Positions 6,689 to 11,132 of a DNA stretch of 11,132 bases are shown one piece after another. The stretch comes from Pavlovales sp. CCMP2436. Taxonomy: Eukaryota; Haptophyta; Pavlovophyceae; Pavlovales. Where the stretch lies: assembly GCA_026770615.1 (NCBI GenBank), contig MU631379.1, positions 120,340 through 131,471 of the forward strand, read 5' to 3'. Positions within the stretch are counted from its first letter, which is position 1. Each line of letters starts with the position of its first letter. Made by a program: the position numbers and the translations under genes. The notes beneath the pieces were generated by a model that searched no databases, was not told where the DNA came from, and worked only from the letters and a program-made list of their open reading frames with translations.

Positions 6689-7504
6689 CCGGCGGTGACT
6701 GAGACGAGATCGACAAAAACGCCGTTGATCGTCTGATTTCGGACAGGCAGTCGGGAAGCAGAGTGGGGAGGTCAAGCAGGTCAGCAGGCAGGTGGCGTTG
6801 GTGGGGCGCCCAGTCCACGCACATACGCATGCAGCAAGCGCGTTCCTGCCCAAGCTGAAACTTTACTCCCAGTACTTGTAGAGCGCGAGGCCACCAATGG
6901 CGGCCGCGGCAGATGCAAGCGTCGTGGTGACCGCGCACTTGCTCGCGACGACGCCGAGGCCACCGGTGATGGCGAGCGTCGACCCCGGGTTGAAGCCGTA
7001 CCACCCAATCCAGAGAACAAACGTTCCAAGAACCTGTCGGGGTAGAGAGCGAGGAGGGAGTCTGTTAGCTCTGATCTGGCGTGCGGTAATTGCGGGGCAT
7101 TAGAAGGGAGAGTGAGGCGTGCGCGCCTGCAGTGTCAACGAATGGCCAGGGAGGTCATTGAGGCGGCCCTCTGAGTCGTATCGGCCGATGCGCGGGCCGA
7201 CGACGTAGGCGTCACAGAGTGGAGATGCCGCCGACCTGCGTGTTAGAAGATCAGCGGAGACGGGATCAGCTGGCAGGATTAGCAGAGTGCGAGATGAGTG
7301 CGTTGCGCAGGTGGCATGAAGAGGAGGATAAGGCGAGTTGGTGATGCGCGTCATAGAGGGCTTGCCTGAGGGCGAGGGGGCAGCGGGCGAAGGACATGCT
7401 ACTTACCATATGCACCACCCTGCAACCAGCAAAATCGATGAGTCCAGTGCCGAGCAGCGGTGATTTGTTGAAGGCGGAGAGCCAGCCGGCGGACGAGTAG
7501 ATCT

Positions 7505-7568
7505 GAGGTTAGAGACGAGGGTAGCCGGGAGAGCGAGGGAAGATATTACCTGCGGTTAGAGACGAGGG
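7505..7568 (-). repeat. duplicated 3' splice site region in Amt intron 4
   Basis: GGTTAGAGACGAGGG occurs at 7507-7521 and 7554-7568 (47-bp period). Read on the minus strand these are two copies of CCCTCGTCTCTAACCNCAG. The downstream copy is the acceptor used for exon 5 (CTCAG|ATC). The upstream copy is followed by GTAATA, giving CAG|GTAATA. Confidence 0.8.
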
Positions 7569-8768
7569 CTGGTGGACAAGTGGCAGATAGTGTGGCGCAG
7601 GGCTGGTGGGTGTAGCGCAGGCGGCGAGCGCTGTACGGACCCAGTGAACGACGACGAGATAGACCCACGCCGTCAAGAATAACGAGTAGAGGATGTACGC
7701 CGCCATCTTTCTACGCTCGGCGACCGCCCGAGACAGGGGTCGCTAAAAAGAAGAAGAAAAAAAGAGGCGGTTTGGGGCGCGTGGACACAGCGCGTGGGCG
7801 GGCAAAGCACGCGTGCAGTTGGGCAAGCAAGGCTACTGGCTACGCAAGGGGTAGCGGGCACATGGATCGCAAGCCCGTGCAAGCCAACACCCGCGCGCTA
7901 GAGCCCGCCCTGGCGACCGCACGCGCGCTCCCAACCTGAAGGGCAGAGCGCGCACCCGCGGTGGCGGCGAAAGCCCACTGGAACAACCTGTGGAGGTAGG
8001 GGTGGTGTGGTTGGGGGATGTGGGGTTGGGGGTGGGGTCAAGAATGAGAGGCGCAGGCGGTTAGCAAGCGGCGGGAGCTGCGGGGAGCGAGCAGGTGCTG
8101 CGCTGCGCGCAAGCGCACACCAGCTGGCGTAGGGGACGCCGCCAAAGTTCGTGAGGAAGAAGGTTTTGCCGACGAATGGGTTGCCGACGTACGCCTCGCC
8201 GTACGCAAAGGCGAAGCCGAAGGACGAGAAGGCGATCGCACCGACGCAGGCGTCCAGGATGTTCTCGAGCAGGATGTTCTTGGTGTTCTTGGCCCTACGT
8301 AGCCGTTGATTAAGTCGTGAGCTAGTGGTGAGGGAGTATGCGCGCTCTTCGCCAAAGATCGCGTGAGCATAGGCTGCGTAAGCCGATCGCCCATCTCTTG
8401 CTCCTCGGAGTGATTTACGTCAGTGAGCTTGTAGTAAGGGATTGATGAGCAGCGGGAGGAGTTTGCGCTTCATCGGGGACGTAAGCCCCCCGTCAGACAG
8501 CAAGGCAGCACGGCGCTTACCGCACACAGCCGGCGCATAGCATGGCGAAGCCGCAATGCATCATGAAGACGAGCAGCGACGCGATGATCAGCCACTTGGA
8601 GTTTGTGTCGGCGTTCTGCTACTCCATCTCCTCAGCGAGGAAGGCAAGGCCGTTCTGCTGCAGGATCTTGACATACTCCACTGAGAGCGGCATGGCTGAG
8701 AGAGAGCGAGAGCAAAGCGGCGGGTGGCGGGCGGAAGGGGGGGGTGTTGCAGCGTGAACCGTCGCCGA

Positions 8769-8776
8769 TTTTTATA
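8769..8776 (-). promoter_or_regulatory. TATA box of the Amt locus
   Basis: The minus strand reads GCGTATAAAAATCGG, with TATAAAAA ending 76 bases before the ATG at 8693. A start site about 30 bases downstream would give a leader of roughly 45 bases, which is C/T-rich (CTCTCGCTCTCTCTCAGCC before ATG). The position and the lack of other TATAAA motifs nearby support it. Confidence 0.6.
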
Positions 8777-9018
8777 CGCCTTTTCGCTGCATTGCCATGC
8801 GATCGATTGTGATTGGCCCGCGTAACTAAGAGGACAAACTGGTTTATATCAAGCATACATAAACTATAATTGTGGGCTTTAAAAAAAACATCTACCTGCC
8901 GAGCCTCCGCGTGGCGCGCCGCTGCCGGCTGGGCGTGCCGCTCCTACCAGTGATGGTTTTAGTCGGTATTTCTTTTCCGATAATATAAAGCATTACCGAT
9001 TGGGCGTTCATCAAACTT

Positions 9019-9421
9019 TGAAGAGCTCCCTTAATGTAGAATTTGACGAGGAACAACTTTGTTCACGTAGTTTGTTGCCTGATTCTTTCAGGAATGACGA
9101 GAAAATGGCCTCCAAAGTGAGGGGACGTACGTAGACCTGGATGCGAAAATACGACCCTCACCTCGTTCCCTCTGTTCTTGACGATCCCGTTGAATCAGGT
9201 GTCGAACCCAGCACCAAAAATGTTCCTCGTCCAATTCTACGTTTAGGTGTGTTCTCAAAGTTCCCAACGAGCATACTTTACGATGTGTAGTACCAAAGCC
9301 AGGAAGATACCAGCACACTTTTCTTTAGATGCCATTTTCTCGTCCTTTCCGAAAGAATCAGGTGACGGACCATAATAACAAAGTTGTTTCACATCAAATT
9401 CTACGTCTAGAGAGCTCTTCA
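9019..9421. repeat. nested inverted-repeat element, about 400 bp
   Basis: The left arm 9019-9109 (TGAAGAGCTC ... GACGAGAAAATGGC) matches the reverse complement of 9331-9421 (GCCATTTTCTCGTC ... GAGCTCTTCA), with mismatches and small gaps. A third partial copy lies at 9192-9262 in the same orientation as the right arm (GAATCAGG ... GTTCCTCGTCCAATTCTACG). There is no gene inside. The form suits a foldback or MITE-like element; no target duplication was found. Confidence 0.8.
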
Positions 9422-9670
9422 GAATTCTACAAGCATTGGATCTGAACTAAAAATATAATATGAGAAATGAATAAATGCATAATTGCGAGCCTCGCGATTC
9501 TGCATCTATTCACTAAAAATACCTCCCCGTACTCGTAGGCTCCTCGCACCTGAGGATTGGCCTGTGCCGCCGCTGATAAGCACCATAAGGATGGGCGCGT
9601 GGGAGCACTGTCCCGTAATAGGGCCCGCCCGTTAGCTATATTGTTTATTTACCGCTCTACCGGCCCGACT
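9422..9670. other. spacer between two repeat structures
   Basis: AT-rich then GC-richer spacer with no protein-like frame; the 90-codon frame starting at 9557 is arginine-rich noise. Confidence 0.35.
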
Positions 9671-9687
9671 TCGGCTAGACCCCTGAG
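9671..9687 (+). repeat. 17-bp inverted repeat, left arm
   Basis: TCGGCTAGACCCCTGAG, perfectly complementary to 10297-10313. Just inside, CCTATTCAACC (9688-9698) is mirrored at 10279-10290 as GGTTGAAATAGG with small changes, so the arms are about 28-35 bases. Confidence 0.8.
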
Positions 9688-9896
9688 CCTATTCAACCAG
9701 CTTTTTGGCCTATTTAATAGGCTGCACTCGGCACGCTGTAGCCGACGCACCGCGCGTCGGACATCCAAGGTCACCGCGCATTGCCGTGGATGCCACGACA
9801 TGGGGATAGCCAGGATTCAATCAGATTGACGATTCGACCTCCCAGTGGCCAATTATGACCCGGTGAATTCACAAGAAAAATTACGAAATTTTCAGC

Positions 9897-10088
9897 ATGG
9901 CAGACGCTGACCCTACGTCGCTGCAGCTCGAGCCTGAGCCGCTCGCCAAGAGGCCGCTTGCCATCAAAGACTCGACGAGCGGCATCACCTGCACCTCGGC
10001 CACGCTGGAAACTATATGCGAGGGTGTCGCTCGCTCCCCACGCCGCCCAGAGCGCCTACTGAGTCGTGCGCCTATTGGTACCTCCTGA
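9897..10088 (+). CDS. possible first exon, N-terminal fragment of unknown protein
   Basis: ATG in a good context (CAGCATGGCA) opens MADADPTSLQLEPEPLAKRP with G/C-ending codons, in contrast to the AT-rich DNA on both sides. Protein-like sequence persists to about TLETICEG, where GAGG|GTGTCG at about 10024 could be a splice donor. The frame then turns Arg/Pro-rich and ends in TGA at 10086-10088. No following exon is visible on this strand, so this may be an orphan first exon. It lies between the two arms of the 9671/10313 inverted repeat. No family recognised. Confidence 0.35.
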   Translation: MADADPTSLQLEPEPLAKRPLAIKDSTSGITCTSATLETICEGVARSPRRPERLLSRAPIGTS

Positions 10089-10296
10089 GATTTGCCTATT
10101 CAATAGGAATATTTTTTAGTCGAAATCTGCATTTAATTAATAATATTAAATTATTTATTGAGAAGGATACGATTGGTCGAGGCTTTAAATTTGCCTCTTG
10201 AGACCCTACCCTCCAAGCCTCAGCTCTAATGAACAAATCAAAGACAAACGGCGACAGCTTGTAATTTGCTTATGAATAGGTTGAAATAGGATTCGT

Positions 10297-10313
10297 CTCA
10301 GGGGTCTAGCCGA
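10297..10313 (-). repeat. 17-bp inverted repeat, right arm
   Basis: CTCAGGGGTCTAGCCGA, the exact reverse complement of 9671-9687. The span between the outer ends is 643 bp. The flanking bases do not show a clear target-site duplication. Confidence 0.8.
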
Positions 10314-10627
10314 CTTGACACGACTTTTCGCGCACGGCTGGCCGCGGAGGTTGTCTGAACAGGCCAGGCTTCTGAGGGCATTTGCCATCAACACCAACGC
10401 CCCATTGCTGTCCTACAGGGCATCACCAAGCGCCTTCCTCCGACTTTTAACTGACATCTCAGTTAGATCCTAAACCGGTCGGGGGTGAGGGCGAATAGCG
10501 TTTAGACATAACTACAGCTAATTTATCTCGGTCTCAGACATGTCGCTTTTAACACACTGCTGATCCATGCCGTTGAGATCACGTACACACACAAACACAT
10601 ATATACTTTACATTTACAACTTGCAGG
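10314..10627. other. intergenic, nothing recognised
   Basis: No convincing open frame or repeat match until the family 1 fragment at 10628. A CA/TA-rich stretch at about 10583-10605 precedes that fragment. Confidence 0.35.
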
Positions 10628-10652
10628 ACAGTCAGACGCCAGCTTGAATCCT
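10628..10652 (+). repeat. dispersed repeat family 1, copy G (terminal fragment)
   Basis: ACAGTCAGACGCCAGCTTGA followed by ATCC is the same end found in copies E and F. It is 6 kb from copy F, which shows that the family is dispersed and not merely a local cluster. Confidence 0.8.
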
Positions 10653-10743
10653 TACCAGTAATTTTCAAATATACATATCTCTATATAGATGGCCCACATA
10701 TAGAAGTAATACTGACTATACAATCATCGCCAACGCGAGCGTC

Positions 10744-10987
10744 CTAGCACAGCGTGTAGAATCGGTTCGGCGCAATGGCACACGCGACCGTCTGCATGGG
10801 TGCGAGCACCGATGCGCACACCCCGAACGCGAGCATTGCGATCGCGGGCCCCAGCTCGTACGCCGACGCGCACATGGCGCCTTTGTTGCGCCAGAGGAGA
10901 GGGGAGAAGCCCGTGCGGTTGCAGCGCAGGTAGAGGGCGGGCGGGAGCACGAACGCGATGACGACGCCTGCGAAACCGCCGGTGAGG
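10744..10987 (-). CDS. 3' exon of a polytopic membrane protein, AAAP permease-like, partial
   Basis: After an acceptor (GTCCGCAG|C at 10995-10987) the minus strand reads about 80 residues to a TAG at 10746-10744. It includes LTGGFAGVVIAFVLPPALYL (one membrane helix) and, after the loop RCNRTGFSPLLWRNKG, AIAMLAFGVCASVLAPMQTV (a second helix), ending NRFYTLC. A Gly-rich helix ending in LPPALYL, a basic loop and a final helix match the C-terminal end of amino-acid/auxin permease (AAAP, SLC36/38-like) transporters, which carry amino acids with H+ or Na+. The family call rests on layout and a few residues and is tentative. The preceding exons lie beyond the right edge. No lesion is visible in this exon. 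Confidence 0.55.
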
Positions 10988-11132
10988 CTGCGGACAATCG
11001 GGGCAAGGGTGTAAGGACTGGCAACTCAGACTTCCCTTTATCTCAACCGTGTTTACAAATTTCTAAATCAAGTAGATACCCTTCCTTACAATTACAAGGA
11101 CCTTTATTTATTCAGGGGGAGAGGGCAGGTGG
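10988..11132 (-). other. probable intron of the partial membrane-protein gene
   Basis: AT-rich sequence running to the window edge without an exon-like frame. It ends, on the minus strand, in a pyrimidine-rich CTTACACCCTTGCCCCGATT and CCGCAG. Confidence 0.45.

Larger units (their letters stand above)
5740..8693 (-). pseudogene. ammonium transporter (Amt/MEP/Rh) gene, 12 exons, disabled
   Basis: Exons on the minus strand: 8693-8521, 8294-8121, 7987-7956, 7742-7641, 7502-7407, 7235-7127, 7033-6842, 6732-6689, 6565-6385, 6249-6169, 6047-5891, 5792-5740. The repaired length would be about 465 residues, normal for Amt channels that pass ammonium across a membrane. Family marks: KWLIIASLLVFMMHCGFAML (TM1), FQWAFAATA, KMAAYILYSLFL, DFAG..VVHM with Asp184 and pore His192, WIGWYGFNPGS, TAG|CSIVEAFAAVIIG, DD..DAFALHCGG with pore His352, and a cytosolic DMSKHGGPAY tail. 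Exons join in phase throughout. Lesions: TAG at codon 25 (8621-8619), TAA at codon 287 (6865-6863), TAG at codon 409 (6011-6009), and 2-nt losses near 7725 and 7213. Arg at 7421-7419 (AGCRVVHM) replaces a small residue beside the pore His. The start follows a TATA box. Exon 7's end (AAC|GCGC) and exon 12 are the least certain. Sequencing error could explain the indels but less easily the stops; stop recoding is less likely. Confidence 0.9.

Noticed and set aside
6854..6867. tiny intron GTAAAG...CAG that would remove the TAA at 6863-6865
   Set aside because: The GT-AG span is only 12 bases, far below any spliceable intron, and the reading frame after it does not give the expected SFSLGR residues.
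7100..7354. 84-codon minus-strand frame containing DAYVVGPRIGRYDSEGRL as its own gene
   Set aside because: This is Amt exon 6 after the second frameshift plus upstream intron read-through.

Overview
The window reads as nuclear DNA of a microbial eukaryote, most likely a unicellular alga. Its recognisable protein-coding DNA is cut by short spliceosomal introns of about 90-450 nt, the exons are GC-rich with GC-ending codons, and the DNA between them is AT-richer, full of (TA)n tracts and small dispersed repeats. There are no bacterial operon features. Splice donors are loose (GTGCGC, GTACGC, GTGTGC and two apparent GC donors). That would suit a haptophyte or another secondary-plastid alga, but the lineage is inference.

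Left part (1-1800): an open frame running off the left edge (1-198, +) may be the end of a gene. At 626-1574 (-) lies a three-exon gene for a small charged coiled-coil protein of about 183 residues with no intron-phase conflict. Middle (1800-5740): mainly repeat territory. It holds at least seven copies or fragments of a 120-bp dispersed repeat, two copies of a second repeat with a related end, a 55-bp direct repeat, TA microsatellites and a 20-bp tandem repeat. Two protein-like fragments on opposite strands (3363-3623 - and 3683-3915 +) sit among them; the second faintly recalls structural proteins of polinton-like viruses.

The main locus is 5740-8693 (-): a 12-exon ammonium transporter (Amt/MEP/Rh family) that can be followed almost residue by residue. 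It carries three in-frame stop codons and two 2-nt losses, so it is called a pseudogene, although its splice sites, TATA box and pore histidines remain. Two of its introns are homologous to each other, and another has a duplicated acceptor.

Right part (8770-11132): a 400-bp nested inverted-repeat structure, a possible 640-bp element with 17-bp perfect inverted arms enclosing an exon-like open frame, and, at the edge, the last exon of a polytopic membrane protein resembling amino-acid/auxin permeases (-).

No defence system, CRISPR array, RNA gene or complete autonomous transposon was found. The genes do not form a shared pathway; the theme is a decaying nutrient-transporter copy in a repeat-rich part of the genome.
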